From Advenella mimigardefordensis DPN7 (GTDB lineage Bacteria; Pseudomonadota; Gammaproteobacteria; Burkholderiales; Burkholderiaceae_B), in contig NZ_CP003915.1 in the NCBI RefSeq assembly GCF_000521505.1, forward strand, positions 558,001 to 622,000: a DNA stretch of 64,000 nt. The letters are read 5' to 3'. Positions within the stretch are counted from its first letter, which is position 1; every line of letters begins with the position of its first letter. The translations under genes and the position numbers were made by a program. The notes under the pieces were generated by a model that saw only the letters and a list, made by a program, of their open reading frames with translations, searched no databases and was not told the DNA's origin. Below, one piece after another: positions 24,493 to 34,181 of the stretch.

Positions 24493-25005
24493 ACCGTCTG
24501 CTGCCTGTCAGCGTTGTAGCAGGGGCGCGTCGCCTCTCTGCCACGGCAATATTTTCTGCAAATTCACGTTTTTGCAGACTGCGGTTGTGGTGACTATATC
24601 CACCTCGCTTTCTACCTTATTTTTCTACATATATTCGCCCCGGTTATATCTCCTTATATCTCCGTATCCCATGGTCTAACATTGTCACGTCCCGGGCCGC
24701 GCCAGCCTTTGCGCTGCGATTGTCCTGGCGGTAAGTACCTTGTCAGGAAGGCCGGTAGCCTTTTATCTGCCGCCATCAGGGTTTTTCAGGCCTTCGTTGG
24801 CAAATTGTCATAAAATGAATTCTGGTCGCTGAGTTAACCGACAACTTGCGGGGCGACAGCTGAATACGGTGCACATGCCAGGATTGGCATGCGGTCGTTT
24901 CAGATACATTCCGCTAAAGCGTCGCGCCAGTATGAATCCCTTTCGGTGCTGCGCGTTCTTTTTGAGAATGTCGGTTTTGTTTTGACACTATTAATTGGAC
25001 GCAAC
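24493..25005. other. Long 5' region of metK
   Basis: About 510 bp without a gene. Holds CATGCCA-GGAT-TGGCATG (24874-24891), a 7-bp hairpin 115 bp before metK; a CTGCAA / TTGCAG repeat near 24556; and a 10-bp direct repeat TTATATCTCC at about 24645-24664. I could not recognise a known SAM riboswitch class. The metK frame is open back to 24889 but without a credible earlier start. Confidence 0.4.
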
Positions 25006-26172
25006 ATGGCCCACAACGATTTTCTCTTTACCTCCGAATCCGTTTCCGAAGGTCACCCTGACAAGGTAGCGGACCAGATTTCCGACGCCATTCTTGATGC
25101 GCTGCTTGAGCAGGACCCGCAGTCGCGCGTCGCCGCTGAAACACTGTGCAATACCGGCCTGGTGGTACTGGCCGGAGAAATCAGCACCAAAGCCAATATC
25201 GACTACATTCAGATCGCCCGCGATACGATCAAGCGCATTGGCTATGACAACACCGAATACGGTATTGACTACAAGGGCTGCGCCGTACTGGTTGCCTATG
25301 ACAAGCAGTCTCCCGACATTGCTCAGGGTGTGGATCGCAGTGAAGAAGAAATCCTGAGTCAGGGCGCCGGAGACCAGGGCCTGATGTTTGGTTTCGCGTG
25401 CGATGAAACGCCGGATCTCATGCCTGCGCCTATCTGGTATGCCCACCGTCTGGTGCAGCGCCAGAGTGAACTGCGCAAGGACGGCCGCCTGCCGTGGCTG
25501 CGTCCCGATGCCAAATCCCAGGTCACATTCCGCTATGTTGATGGCAAGCCGGTAGAGGTCAATACCGTTGTGCTGTCCACCCAGCACGCGCCGGACATCT
25601 CACAGAACGAGATCCGCGAAGCGGTTATTGAAGAGATCATTAAGCCCACGTTTGCCGATGGCCTGATCACGCCCGACACCAAATTCCTGATCAACCCGAC
25701 AGGCAAGTTCATTATTGGCGGTCCTCAGGGCGATTGCGGCCTGACCGGCCGCAAGATCATTGTGGATACATATGGCGGCGCATGCCCACACGGCGGTGGC
25801 GCGTTCTCAGGCAAGGATCCATCCAAGGTAGACCGTTCTGCAGCCTATGCGGCGCGTTATGTTGCCAAGAATATTGTTGCTGCGGGGCTGGCGCGGCAGT
25901 GCCAGATCCAGGTCAGCTACGCCATCGGTGTGGCCGAGCCCATCAACATTACCGTGTATACGGAAGGCACCGGCGTTATTCCTGATGACGACATCGCCAA
26001 ACTGGTACGCGAGCATTTTGACCTGCGTCCCCGCGGTATTGTGCAAATGCTGGATCTGCTGCGTCCGATTTATGCTAAATCTGCTGCCTATGGTCACTTT
26101 GGCCGCTCAGAGCCCGAGTTCAGCTGGGAAGCACTGGACAAGGCCGCTGTTCTGAAAAAAGCCATTGCTTAA
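25006..26172 (+). CDS. metK: S-adenosylmethionine synthase MetK
   Basis: Makes SAM from ATP and methionine. 388 residues from the ATG at 25006, matching the family length; the open frame begins 39 codons earlier but [24 protein letters not shown] is the conserved start. ATP and metal motifs: GHPDK near the N-terminus, [10 protein letters not shown], and the P-loop-like [19 protein letters not shown]. The ahcY promoter overlaps its last codons. Confidence 0.98.
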   Translation: MAHNDFLFTSESVSEGHPDKVADQISDAILDALLEQDPQSRVAAETLCNTGLVVLAGEISTKANIDYIQIARDTIKRIGYDNTEYGIDYKGCAVLVAYDKQSPDIAQGVDRSEEEILSQGAGDQGLMFGFACDETPDLMPAPIWYAHRLVQRQSELRKDGRLPWLRPDAKSQVTFRYVDGKPVEVNTVVLSTQHAPDISQNEIREAVIEEIIKPTFADGLITPDTKFLINPTGKFIIGGPQGDCGLTGRKIIVDTYGGACPHGGGAFSGKDPSKVDRSAAYAARYVAKNIVAAGLARQCQIQVSYAIGVAEPINITVYTEGTGVIPDDDIAKLVREHFDLRPRGIVQMLDLLRPIYAKSAAYGHFGRSEPEFSWEALDKAAVLKKAIA

Positions 26173-26180
26173 GGTATAAT
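26152..26180 (+). promoter_or_regulatory. Promoter of the SAH riboswitch-ahcY transcript
   Basis: CTGAAA (26152-26157), 17-bp spacer, perfect TATAAT (26175-26180). The -35 lies inside metK and the -10 begins three bases after its stop. A start near 26187 would be exactly the first base of the riboswitch. Confidence 0.7.
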
Positions 26181-26187
26181 CGTCGTG

Positions 26188-26263
26188 TTCTGAGGGGCGT
26201 TGCGACATGACTTAACCGTCATGCCAGGCTCAGAATACGATCAGATAACGAACCGCGCTCATC
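26188..26263 (+). ncRNA. S-adenosylhomocysteine (SAH) riboswitch
   Basis: Matches the SAH riboswitch layout upstream of ahcY: outer stem TTCTGAG / CTCAGAA, the conserved GGGGCGTTGCGAC core, a variable hairpin (CATGAC..GTCATG), CCAGGCTCAG, and the downstream ACGAACCGCGCTC that pairs back with GGGGCG to form the pseudoknot. SAH binding is expected to raise expression of ahcY and genes behind it. A GTGAG / CTCAC hairpin at 26287-26302 may belong to the expression platform. Confidence 0.9.
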
Positions 26264-26336
26264 ATATACTGCGTTGCTGGTCTATGGTGAGACGGATCTC
26301 ACAGTCGGCATCGCAGTATGTTTCAGGATGAAAACT

Positions 26337-27731
26337 ATGACTGCTGATTACAAAATTGCCGATATCGCCCTGGCCGACTGGGGCCGGCGTGAACTGTCCA
26401 TTGCCGAAACTGAAATGCCTGGCCTGATGGCTACGCGCGAAGAGTTCGCCCAATCCCAACCACTAAAGGGCGCCCGCATTGCCGGCAGCCTGCACATGAC
26501 TATCCAGACCGGCGTGCTGATTGAGACACTGACAGCGCTGGGTGCCGAAGTACGCTGGGCGTCATGCAATATTTTCTCGACTCAGGATCACGCTGCAGCT
26601 GCGATTGCTGCCAGTGGCGTACCGGTATTTGCCATCAAGGGTGAAACACTGGCCGATTACTGGGAATACACGCACCGCATTTTTGAATGGCCAGGTGAAC
26701 AGGCCAATATGATTCTGGATGACGGCGGCGATGCGACGACCCTGTTGCATCTGGGTGCCAAGGCAGAAAAAGATATTTCTGTGCTGGACAATCCTGGCAG
26801 CGAAGAAGAAACCGTATTGTTTGCCGCTATTCGTGCGCGTCTGGCTAAAGACGCGACCTGGTACTCTACAAGGCTGGCCAGCATCATTGGCGTGACCGAA
26901 GAGACCACTACCGGTGTGCATCGTCTGTATCAGATGGCGCAGAAGGGTGAATTGCAGATTCCTGCGATCAACGTTAATGACTCTGTCACCAAATCCAAAT
27001 TTGATAACCTGTATGGCTGCCGCGAATCACTGGTGGACGGCATCAAGCGTGCGACCGATGTGATGGTCGCCGGCAAAATTGCCGTTGTTGCCGGTTTTGG
27101 CGATGTAGGTAAGGGTTGCGCCCAGGCGCTTGCTGCGCTGCGTGCTCAGGTATGGGTGACTGAAATTGATCCGATCTGCGCGCTGCAGGCGTCTATGGAA
27201 GGCTATAAAGTGGTCACCATGGAAGAAGCGGCCGACAAGGCAGATATCTTTGTGACCGCTACCGGCAACTATCATGTGATCACGCGTGATCATATGGAAC
27301 GCATGAAAGACGAAGCCATCGTTTGCAACATTGGTCACTTTGACAATGAGATTGATGTGGCTGCGGTTGAAGATCTGCAATGGGAAGAAATCAAGCCACA
27401 GGTTGATCACATCATTTTCCCCGATGGCAAACGTATTATTCTGCTGGCCAAGGGTCGTCTGGTCAATCTGGGCTGCGCTACCGGCCATCCTTCATTTGTG
27501 ATGTCTGCATCGTTTACCAACCAGACTATTGCCCAGATCGAATTGTTTACCCGTACTGATCAGTACAAGAAAGGCCAGGTGTATGTGCTGCCGAAGCATC
27601 TTGACGAGAAGGTCGCGCGCCTGCACCTGAAGAAACTGGGTGTGAATCTGACAACGCTGTCGCAGAAACAGGCTGATTACATCAGCGTGCCTGCGCAGGG
27701 GCCATTCAAACCTGATCATTATCGCTATTGA
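26337..27731 (+). CDS. ahcY: Adenosylhomocysteinase AhcY
   Basis: Hydrolyses SAH, the toxic product of SAM-dependent methylation, to adenosine and homocysteine. 464 residues from ATG 26337 (AGGA 8 bases upstream; ATG 26328 in frame is possible). Substrate-domain motifs [23 protein letters not shown] and DDGGD, NAD-binding [19 protein letters not shown] and the C-terminal KPDHYRY. Controlled by the SAH riboswitch. Confidence 0.98.
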   Translation: MTADYKIADIALADWGRRELSIAETEMPGLMATREEFAQSQPLKGARIAGSLHMTIQTGVLIETLTALGAEVRWASCNIFSTQDHAAAAIAASGVPVFAIKGETLADYWEYTHRIFEWPGEQANMILDDGGDATTLLHLGAKAEKDISVLDNPGSEEETVLFAAIRARLAKDATWYSTRLASIIGVTEETTTGVHRLYQMAQKGELQIPAINVNDSVTKSKFDNLYGCRESLVDGIKRATDVMVAGKIAVVAGFGDVGKGCAQALAALRAQVWVTEIDPICALQASMEGYKVVTMEEAADKADIFVTATGNYHVITRDHMERMKDEAIVCNIGHFDNEIDVAAVEDLQWEEIKPQVDHIIFPDGKRIILLAKGRLVNLGCATGHPSFVMSASFTNQTIAQIELFTRTDQYKKGQVYVLPKHLDEKVARLHLKKLGVNLTTLSQKQADYISVPAQGPFKPDHYRY

Positions 27732-27764
27732 TCAGGCACTGCAGAAATCACCGGGCGCATGTTT

Positions 27765-27778
27765 ATCACAAATGTGAT
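27765..27778. promoter_or_regulatory. Perfect palindrome ATCACA-AA-TGTGAT
   Basis: Six-base arms with a 2-bp centre, 34 bp beyond the ahcY stop. Similar to the site at 16245 upstream of dksA. The half-site order is the reverse of a CRP box; regulator unknown. Confidence 0.3.
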
Positions 27779-27922
27779 TAATGCGGGTCTGGTGATTTGA
27801 ACGGCTGCCTATCGATTATCGGATGGCAGCCGGTGCAAGCCGCAAGGCGGCAACGTTCGATCATTGTGCTGCCGTTCAGCTGTGGTGCAAGACATTGCAG
27901 TTGAACGACAGCGCAGTGGCAG

Positions 27923-27947
27923 CGTGTGCGTGGGCACACGTTGTTTT
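27923..27947 (+). terminator. Terminator-like hairpin between ahcY and the holin-like gene
   Basis: Stem CGTGTGC-GTGG-GCACACG followed by TTGTTTT. May partly separate ahcY from the downstream pair. Confidence 0.6.
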
Positions 27948-27987
27948 GGTGTTAGTGTTCTATTAGGGAAATGAAAGGAGAGGTAAT

Positions 27988-28323
27988 ATGACGTTGCTGT
28001 TAACCTGGGTCCTGCAGGCGCTGGCCCTTATGATTGTTGCCTATATCCTGCCTGGCATTACTGTCGGCAGTTTTGTCTCTGCGCTTATTGCGGCTGTCAT
28101 TCTGGGGCTGGTCAATACGGTGGTTTATCCCATTCTGGCCATTCTGACTTTGCCCATTACCATTGTGACGCTGGGCCTGTTCCTGTTGATACTTAACGTA
28201 TTGATGTTCTGGCTGGCCGGTTCGGTATTCGATGGCTTCAAGGTGGATGGTTTCTGGTGGGCGGTAATCGGCGCCGTACTCTATTCCATTATTTCTGCAA
28301 TTTTGCTTAGTGTTCTGAATTAA
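27988..28323 (+). CDS. Phage holin family 4-type membrane protein (YvlD-like)
   Basis: 111 residues, four hydrophobic segments nearly filling the protein; the wording YILPGITVGSFVSALIAAVILGLVNT and PITIVTLGLFLLILNVLMFWLAG fits the Phage_holin_4_2/YvlD family of inner-membrane proteins, whose function is unknown. Not part of a phage here. RBS AAAGGAGAGG. It sits 4 bp before metF, a placement repeated in related Burkholderiales as far as I recall. Confidence 0.85.
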   Translation: MTLLLTWVLQALALMIVAYILPGITVGSFVSALIAAVILGLVNTVVYPILAILTLPITIVTLGLFLLILNVLMFWLAGSVFDGFKVDGFWWAVIGAVLYSIISAILLSVLN

Positions 28324-28327
28324 CGTT

Positions 28328-29170
28328 ATGAGTTCTTTTTCCGACGAGGCATTCAGCCTGGAGTTTTTCCCGCCGCGCGACCAGGTATCGCGCGAGCGGC
28401 TGGTAGGCACAGCCAAGCAGTTGATGGCAATGCATCCTCGTTATGTCAGTGTGACGTTTGGCGCAGGTGGTTCTACCCGGGATGGCACGGCCGAAACCGT
28501 TTCCATGTTCTCGCAGCTGGGTTGTGAGGCGGCTCCGCACCTTTCCTGTATCGGCGCCAGCAAAGCGGCGCTGGTGCAGTTGCTGGATCATTACAAGGCC
28601 AGTGGTATTCGTCGTATTGTGGCCTTGCGTGGCGATTTGCCTTCGGGTATGGGCGGCAATGACTCCGATTACCGGTATGCATCCGATCTGGTCGGCCTTA
28701 TTCGCGAGCATTCAGGCGACTGGTTTCATATCGAGGTTGCGGCGTATCCGGAAATGCATCCGCAGGCCGACAGCCCCCAGCATGACCTGGACAATTTTGT
28801 CACCAAGGTCAATGCCGGCGCCAATAGTGCAATTACGCAGTATTTTTTCAATGCGGATGCCTATTTCGATTTTGCCGATCGTGCCGCGCAGCGCGGCGTC
28901 ACTATCCCGATCGTGCCCGGTATCATGCCCATCACCAACCATACGCAACTGCTGCGCTTTTCGCAAATGTGCGGGGCTGAAGTGCCGCGCTGGATTCGCT
29001 TGCGTCTGGCGCAATTTGGTGATGACAAGGCGTCGATTCGTGCCTTTGGCGCTGATGTGGTCACGCAGCTTTGCCAGAAACTGATTGATGGCGGCGTGCC
29101 CGGGATTCATTTTTATACGCTCAATAATGCCGAAGCGACGCTGTCGATCTGGAAAAATCTGCATTATTGA
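28328..29170 (+). CDS. metF: Methylenetetrahydrofolate reductase MetF
   Basis: FAD enzyme making 5-methyl-THF for methionine regeneration. 280 residues of the TIM-barrel family: FSLEFFPPR near the N-terminus, YVSVTFGAGGSTRDGT, VALRGDLP, VAAYPEMHPQA, NAGANSAITQYFFNAD and IVPGIMPI. Directly behind the holin-like gene; with metK and ahcY it completes the methyl cycle (methionine synthase itself is not in the window). Confidence 0.97.
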   Translation: MSSFSDEAFSLEFFPPRDQVSRERLVGTAKQLMAMHPRYVSVTFGAGGSTRDGTAETVSMFSQLGCEAAPHLSCIGASKAALVQLLDHYKASGIRRIVALRGDLPSGMGGNDSDYRYASDLVGLIREHSGDWFHIEVAAYPEMHPQADSPQHDLDNFVTKVNAGANSAITQYFFNADAYFDFADRAAQRGVTIPIVPGIMPITNHTQLLRFSQMCGAEVPRWIRLRLAQFGDDKASIRAFGADVVTQLCQKLIDGGVPGIHFYTLNNAEATLSIWKNLHY

Positions 29171-29227
29171 GTAGAAGAAAGAGGGTAAGGCAGAAATTTT
29201 AAAAAGGTGCTTACCCATGCTTAATAT

Positions 29228-29262
29228 GTGATTGGACTGCGTGTGGTTTGCAGTCCGATCAC
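29228..29262. terminator. Strong hairpin between convergent metF and 5-FCL genes
   Basis: 13-bp stem GTGATTGGACTGC / GCAGTCCGATCAC (one G-U) with a 9-nt loop. No T-run on either side, but its place between convergent genes suits a transcription end. Confidence 0.55.
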
Positions 29263-29348
29263 CCAGTCTGCCGCGCTGGTTCCATTCTCCTGCGCCGCTT
29301 GCATTCGGCATATCTCTCGTTCACGAAACCGAACAGCCAGTTGCAGCG

Positions 29349-29972
29349 TTAGCGCCGTTGCGGCGTAGCGGGCAGGATCCAGCCGCCCGGTGTCACAATC
29401 GCGTCCAGCGGCATGTCGTGGGCTGCTGGCACGTAAGGCGCGTCGATCAGTCCCTCCTCCCAGCCTATACCCACGCATAGTGCCTTGTGGCCTTGCTGCG
29501 CCAGTGCGTGCAGTGTCCGGTCGTAATATCCTTTACCATAACCCAGGCGGTGTCCGTCGCGCGTGTAGCCCAGTGTCGGCACCAGAATAAGGGAGGGGTG
29601 CAGCGCCGGCGTATCGACATGCGGTTCGGGAATATTGAAGGCACCACGTCGCATGGGGGTATCGGGTGACCACTGATAAAAGTGCAGCGGGGCGTCACGC
29701 TGTTCAATCACCGGCAGACTGATTGCGTGGCCCAGTGTATGCAAATCGTGCAACAGCGAAATAATGTCGGGTTCATCCCGTATGGGCCAGAAACCGGCGA
29801 TAGAACCAATGGTGGTACGATCCGGCAGAGAGCAATCTTGATGACGTCCCTGCAGCCAGTCCAAAACATGCTGTTTTATTTGTACACTTAGCATCTGGCG
29901 ACGCGAGTCGGGGATGGCCGATCTGGCCGCTAGCAGGGTTTGACGCAGAATCGGGGTATCGGCGGATGACAT
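29349..29972 (-). CDS. 5-formyltetrahydrofolate cyclo-ligase
   Basis: Converts 5-formyl-THF to 5,10-methenyl-THF with ATP. 207 residues. The N-terminal helix LRQTLLAARSAIPDSRRQ, the middle DEPDIISLLHDLHTLGHAISLPVI and the C-terminal loop LGYGKGYYDRTL with the ATP-binding glycines fit the family (YgfA). Convergent with metF and divergent from the lytic transglycosylase with about 55 bp between starts. Confidence 0.93.
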   Translation of the reverse strand: MSSADTPILRQTLLAARSAIPDSRRQMLSVQIKQHVLDWLQGRHQDCSLPDRTTIGSIAGFWPIRDEPDIISLLHDLHTLGHAISLPVIEQRDAPLHFYQWSPDTPMRRGAFNIPEPHVDTPALHPSLILVPTLGYTRDGHRLGYGKGYYDRTLHALAQQGHKALCVGIGWEEGLIDAPYVPAAHDMPLDAIVTPGGWILPATPQRR

Positions 29973-30027
29973 GACCTGTGGCGAGATATAGAATCCAGTT
30001 TAAAGCATGACTATAACAGGACAGCAT

Positions 30028-32097
30028 ATGCAACAGTGGGCGCAAGCAAAAAGCGGGTTCAACAAAAGTATCACCGGTCGTCTGCGGCGGCGGTCAGTGC
30101 AGGCTGTCTGGGGGGTCTTCGGCTCCGGGGTGTTGCTGGTGGGATGTGCCGAATCGGTCCAGAACACTCAGGTTGTCAAACCGTCACTCGCGCCGTCGAA
30201 TCTGGCGGTTACGTCCACTGCTGTTGTCTACGGGCAGGCGCCCCGTGCCGTACCCGAAGCTGCCCGTGCCGCGGTCGTATCGGCCAGAGAGGCCATGCAG
30301 CGCCGCCAGTGGGAGGCGCTACCCGGCTATGCCGAGCAGGCCCGGGATGATCATGAGCTCGGCGGCTATCCCATGTATTGGTATTTGCGTCAGTTGCTGA
30401 ATGATGCGACCCAGCCCGTACCCACGCAGCAAATATATGCTTTCCTGCAGCAAAACAAGAACCCCTATCTGGAAAATCGTCTGAAATCGGACTGGATCCT
30501 GGCGTCGGCAAAGCAAGGTGATTTTGATACAGTGCGCCGTATCGGTACGGTCGCCAGTCGCACCTCGGAGGTCGATTGCGCTATCCTGCAGGCCCGTTTT
30601 CTGGGTACGGGACAGGTCTCTGCCGCACAGGCGCTGGCTGTGTTCAAGCCAGGCAATGCCTGCTGGAGTATGCTTGGACAGCTGACCGGGGCCAACGTCA
30701 TTACCCATGAGCATCTGGAACCCCTGTTGCGCGATGCGGTTGAATACGACAGCAAGGACAGCGCAAGGCGTTATGCTGCGCTGGCTTTCTCACCAGCCGG
30801 TCTGTCTTCCTACGACGCGCTCATGGCAAACCCAATGGGCTGGCTGGCAACGCAAAGCGGCTCGGCCACCGGCGAGTTGCAGCAGTTACGCGCACTGGCC
30901 TTTAGCCGTCTGGCGCGCCAGGACCGGGATGGCGGTGCCGCTTTCCTGGAGGCGCAGGGCAATACATTACTGAACGAGCGCAACCGTCAATGGGCCTGGA
31001 CACAGTTCGGCCTGGTTGCTGCGCTGAATCTGGAAGCACGTGCCGATGGCTGGTATCGCAAGGCTGGTGAGGGCTTTCGCCTGAGTGACTACAACCACGC
31101 CTGGCGTACCCGCATGGCGCTGCGCCAACCCACCATTGACTGGAAATGGGTTGAGCAGACCATTCGCATGATGGGCGCCGACCAGCAGAAAGAGCCGGTA
31201 TGGGTTTACTGGTATGGTCGCGCCCGTGCCGGGCAGGGCGATAACAGCGGCGCCGCCAGCGCCTGGCAGTCTATTCTGTATGATCATGGCTTCTATGGGC
31301 AACTGGCGACCGAGGCATTGGGACGCAAGATTGTCGTTCCGCCTCAGCCGGCCGAGCCGAGCGCCGCTGAAATCAACAAAATAATGACGCACGAAGGGTT
31401 GCAGCGCGCCATCGCCCTGTTCCGTCTGGGCTGGCGCCCGGAAGCAGTGGGCGAATGGAATTTTGCGATTCGCGGCATGAACGATCGCGAGCTGATGGCC
31501 GCCGCAGAGTGGGCCTTGCGCGAGCAGGTGTATGATCGGACCATCAACACGTCCATGCTTACCAAAAACGATTTCAATTTCCGCCAGCGTTACCTGGCAC
31601 CCTTCGAAGGGCGGGTGAGCCAGCAGGCACGCGCCGTGGGGGTAGATCCTGCCTGGGTATATGGTCTGATCCGCCAGGAGTCTCGGTTTGTGACGGTTGC
31701 CCGCTCTTCGGTCGGTGCGGCGGGACTGATGCAGGTCATGCCGGGCACGGCGCAACTGGTTGCCCGCAAACTGGGTCTGAGCTATTCGGCTGCCAACGCT
31801 CACGATTTCGACACCAACACATTGCTGGGTACTTCCTACCTGAAGATGATCCTGGACGACCTGAACGGCTCCGAGGTGCTGGCCACCGCCGGCTATAACG
31901 CCGGCCCGAACCGCGCCAAGCGCTGGCGTGATGCGTCTGATCATTCACTGGAAGGGGCGATTTTCGCGGAAACCATTCCCTTTACGGAAACCCGTCTTTA
32001 TGTGAAGTATGTTATTTCCAATGCAACCTGGTATCGTGCTGCATTTACCGGGCGTCCGCAATCGATTGTGGAACAGCTGGGACAGGTGAGGCCCTGA
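30028..32097 (+). CDS. Soluble lytic murein transglycosylase (Slt-like lipoprotein)
   Basis: Cleaves peptidoglycan to 1,6-anhydro products. 689 residues from ATG 30028 (ACAGGA 6 bases upstream; ATG 30007 is an alternative). N-terminal hydrophobic segment ending LLVGC (Cys40) is a possible lipobox, unlike the soluble E. coli Slt70. A long helical superhelix domain (about 60-500) precedes the catalytic SLT domain with GLIRQESRF (catalytic Glu), [16 protein letters not shown] and ATAGYNAGP. The stop overlaps the cca start by one base. Confidence 0.93.
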   Translation: MQQWAQAKSGFNKSITGRLRRRSVQAVWGVFGSGVLLVGCAESVQNTQVVKPSLAPSNLAVTSTAVVYGQAPRAVPEAARAAVVSAREAMQRRQWEALPGYAEQARDDHELGGYPMYWYLRQLLNDATQPVPTQQIYAFLQQNKNPYLENRLKSDWILASAKQGDFDTVRRIGTVASRTSEVDCAILQARFLGTGQVSAAQALAVFKPGNACWSMLGQLTGANVITHEHLEPLLRDAVEYDSKDSARRYAALAFSPAGLSSYDALMANPMGWLATQSGSATGELQQLRALAFSRLARQDRDGGAAFLEAQGNTLLNERNRQWAWTQFGLVAALNLEARADGWYRKAGEGFRLSDYNHAWRTRMALRQPTIDWKWVEQTIRMMGADQQKEPVWVYWYGRARAGQGDNSGAASAWQSILYDHGFYGQLATEALGRKIVVPPQPAEPSAAEINKIMTHEGLQRAIALFRLGWRPEAVGEWNFAIRGMNDRELMAAAEWALREQVYDRTINTSMLTKNDFNFRQRYLAPFEGRVSQQARAVGVDPAWVYGLIRQESRFVTVARSSVGAAGLMQVMPGTAQLVARKLGLSYSAANAHDFDTNTLLGTSYLKMILDDLNGSEVLATAGYNAGPNRAKRWRDASDHSLEGAIFAETIPFTETRLYVKYVISNATWYRAAFTGRPQSIVEQLGQVRP

Positions 32098-33266
32098 TGT
32101 CTGTTACTGACGGTCTTGATGTCTATGTGGTTGGCGGCGCGGTCCGCGACGAGTTGCTGGGGCTGCCGCAAGGAGACCGGGACTGGGTCGTGGTAGGGGC
32201 CAGCCCGCAGGAGATGATTCGGCGCGGCTTTCAGCCGGTAGGCGACGATTTTCCGGTGTTTTTGCATCCGCAGACCAAAGAGGAATATGCGCTGGCGCGC
32301 ACTGAAAGAAAAGCCGGGCGCGGTTACAAGGGGTTCACCTTTCATACGGGTCCGGATGTAACGCTGGAAGAGGATCTGAAGCGCCGCGACCTCACCATCA
32401 ATGCCATGGCGCGTCGCAGTGACGGGACCCTGGTGGATCCCCTGCGCGGTCGCGACGATCTGGAGCGCCGCGTGTTTCGTCATGCCAGCGACGCGTTTAC
32501 TGAAGATCCGGTACGCATCTTGCGGCTGGCACGCTTTGCTGCGCGCTTTACCGATTTCGCGCTGGCTGGCGATACGCTTCAGTTGTGCCGGGACATGGTC
32601 AGTAGCGGCGAGGTGGATGCCCTGGTACCCGAGCGGGTCTGGAAAGAAATGTCGCGCGGACTCATGAACGAAAAGCCGTCGCGCATGTTTGCTGTCCTGC
32701 AGGACACGAATGCGCTCGCTGTCGTCATGCCGCAGTTAGAATGGAATCCCGAAGTGGCGCGGGCTACCGATTTATCGGCAGCCAGAATTCTGTCGCTGCC
32801 TTCGCGTTATGGAGTCGCATTGTCGCAGACGCGTGAGCATGCGGCCCTGAGCACCCATCTTAAAGTGCCTGCGGAATGTGCCGATTATGCCCGCCTCACG
32901 CAGGTGCTCTCGGAGCGTCTGGACATGTTGCCGTTGCCACCCAGTCCCACGCAGCAGGCGCATCTGCTGAGCCGCGCCCAATACGTGCTGGAAACACTGG
33001 AGGTAACCGACAGCCTGCGCAAGCCGGCACGGTTTCGCGATTTGCTGGGCGTTGTGCTGTGCACCCGGCATTCTGCAGCAGAAAATCTGCAGGCAGAGAT
33101 TACGCGGGTTGAATCCTGGACTGAAGTGCTGGATTGTTATCTGCAGGTTGATGCCGGCGCCGTCGCCCGCCAGACCGAAGGCGGTGCCAACAGGATCAAA
33201 GAGGCGGTGCGGGCGGCCAGACTGGATGCCATTGCAGCCTGCCTGGGCAAGATCGCGCCGGGCTAA
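32097..33266 (+). CDS. cca: CCA-adding tRNA nucleotidyltransferase
   Basis: Adds or repairs the 3' CCA of tRNAs. 389 residues, class II. Head domain [25 protein letters not shown] with the catalytic GDxDW aspartates, [12 protein letters not shown], and [15 protein letters not shown]. The C-terminal HD phosphohydrolase motif of E. coli Cca is not evident. The tRNA-Thr in this window already encodes CCA, so repair is the likely main job. Confidence 0.94.
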   Translation: MSVTDGLDVYVVGGAVRDELLGLPQGDRDWVVVGASPQEMIRRGFQPVGDDFPVFLHPQTKEEYALARTERKAGRGYKGFTFHTGPDVTLEEDLKRRDLTINAMARRSDGTLVDPLRGRDDLERRVFRHASDAFTEDPVRILRLARFAARFTDFALAGDTLQLCRDMVSSGEVDALVPERVWKEMSRGLMNEKPSRMFAVLQDTNALAVVMPQLEWNPEVARATDLSAARILSLPSRYGVALSQTREHAALSTHLKVPAECADYARLTQVLSERLDMLPLPPSPTQQAHLLSRAQYVLETLEVTDSLRKPARFRDLLGVVLCTRHSAAENLQAEITRVESWTEVLDCYLQVDAGAVARQTEGGANRIKEAVRAARLDAIAACLGKIAPG

Positions 33267-33279
33267 ATCCGGGGGGTGT

Positions 33280-33301
33280 ACCCGGGCGCGCAGTCCCGGG
33301 T
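33280..33301. terminator. Hairpin after cca
   Basis: ACCCGGG-N8-CCCGGGT between convergent cca and ubiX; no T-run. Confidence 0.4.
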
Positions 33302-33355
33302 GGTTCGTCCGGACGGGTCGTGCATAGCCAGAACAGGGCTATTTCAACTGCAATG

Positions 33356-33946
33356 TCAGGGATTGCTCATGCCGTCCCAGCGGGTCACTGCATCGGTCTC
33401 GATACCAAACAGATCCAGCGCCCGCCCGACACTATGGTCGACCATGGCCTGAATGCTTTCGGGGCGCGCATAAAAGGCAGGAACGGGTGGCATGACGATG
33501 GCACCCATCTCGGTGACCGCCACCATATTGCGCAAATGCCCCAGATGCAAGGGTGTTTCCCTAACCATCAGTACCAGCTTGCGTCTTTCCTTGAGCACCA
33601 CGTCGGCTGCGCGCGTCAGCAGCGAAGAGGTAACGCCGCTGGCAATTTCCGAGAGTGTACGAATGGAGCAGGGAGCGATCAGCATGCCGCAGGTTTTGAA
33701 CGAGCCGCTGGAAATGGCGGCCCCGACATCCTGGATGGCATGGACTACCGTGGCCCGGTCAGCCAGTTCGCCGGGGTGCATTTGCAGCTCTTGTGACAGG
33801 GTCAGGCTGGCCGAGCGGCTCATGACCAGGTGCGTTTCAAAGCCCGCCTGATTCAGCAGCTCCAGGGCGCGGACACCGTAAATGGCGCCTGAGGCGCCGG
33901 TGATACCGACAATAATACGCGCAGGTGCGCAAATGATGCTTGGCAT
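33356..33946 (-). CDS. ubiX: Flavin prenyltransferase UbiX
   Basis: Makes prenylated FMN for the UbiD decarboxylase of ubiquinone synthesis. 196 residues. GITGASGAIYGVRALELL is the FMN-binding start; IAPCSIRTLSEIASG and RRKLVLMVRETPL follow, then the Pro-rich VMPPVPAFYARP. A minus-strand TATAAT at 34030-34035 is a possible promoter element. ubiD is not in the window. Confidence 0.94.
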   Translation of the reverse strand: MPSIICAPARIIVGITGASGAIYGVRALELLNQAGFETHLVMSRSASLTLSQELQMHPGELADRATVVHAIQDVGAAISSGSFKTCGMLIAPCSIRTLSEIASGVTSSLLTRAADVVLKERRKLVLMVRETPLHLGHLRNMVAVTEMGAIVMPPVPAFYARPESIQAMVDHSVGRALDLFGIETDAVTRWDGMSNP

Positions 33947-34181
33947 GGGCAGTTGGCTGTTTCGGTAAGAGTGAATGAGCGGGCTGATAATAACAGCCTT
34001 GCAGGGGCATTACCCCGGCCTGAAAGGTTATTATACCTGCAGGGGCGCGCAACAATGTACGACGAGGCGCCGGGCACGGGTGGCTTAAATGGCAGGATGG
34101 CGCAAGGCTATGTCGATATGGGTAATGGAAGGTCTGCCTGGTTTGGTGCAGGCCACGTAACCGAAGCATACAGGAGTACTA

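Larger units (their letters stand above)
27732..27987. other. Hairpin-rich gap between ahcY and the holin-like gene
   Basis: 256 bp without a gene. Contains the palindrome at 27765-27778, a stem CGGCTGCC / GGCAGCCG (about 27801-27834), GCCGC-AAG-GCGGC, and the terminator-like hairpin at 27923-27947. Confidence 0.5.

Noticed and set aside
27988..28323. Prophage remnant, because of the holin-family match
   Set aside because: The Phage_holin_4_2/YvlD name is historical; no other phage gene is near and the gene is embedded with metF.
29171..29348. Possible 6S RNA next to the 5-FCL gene
   Set aside because: 6S RNA is usually upstream of this gene, not at its 3' end; only a single 13-bp hairpin is present and the typical long bubble-containing rod is absent.
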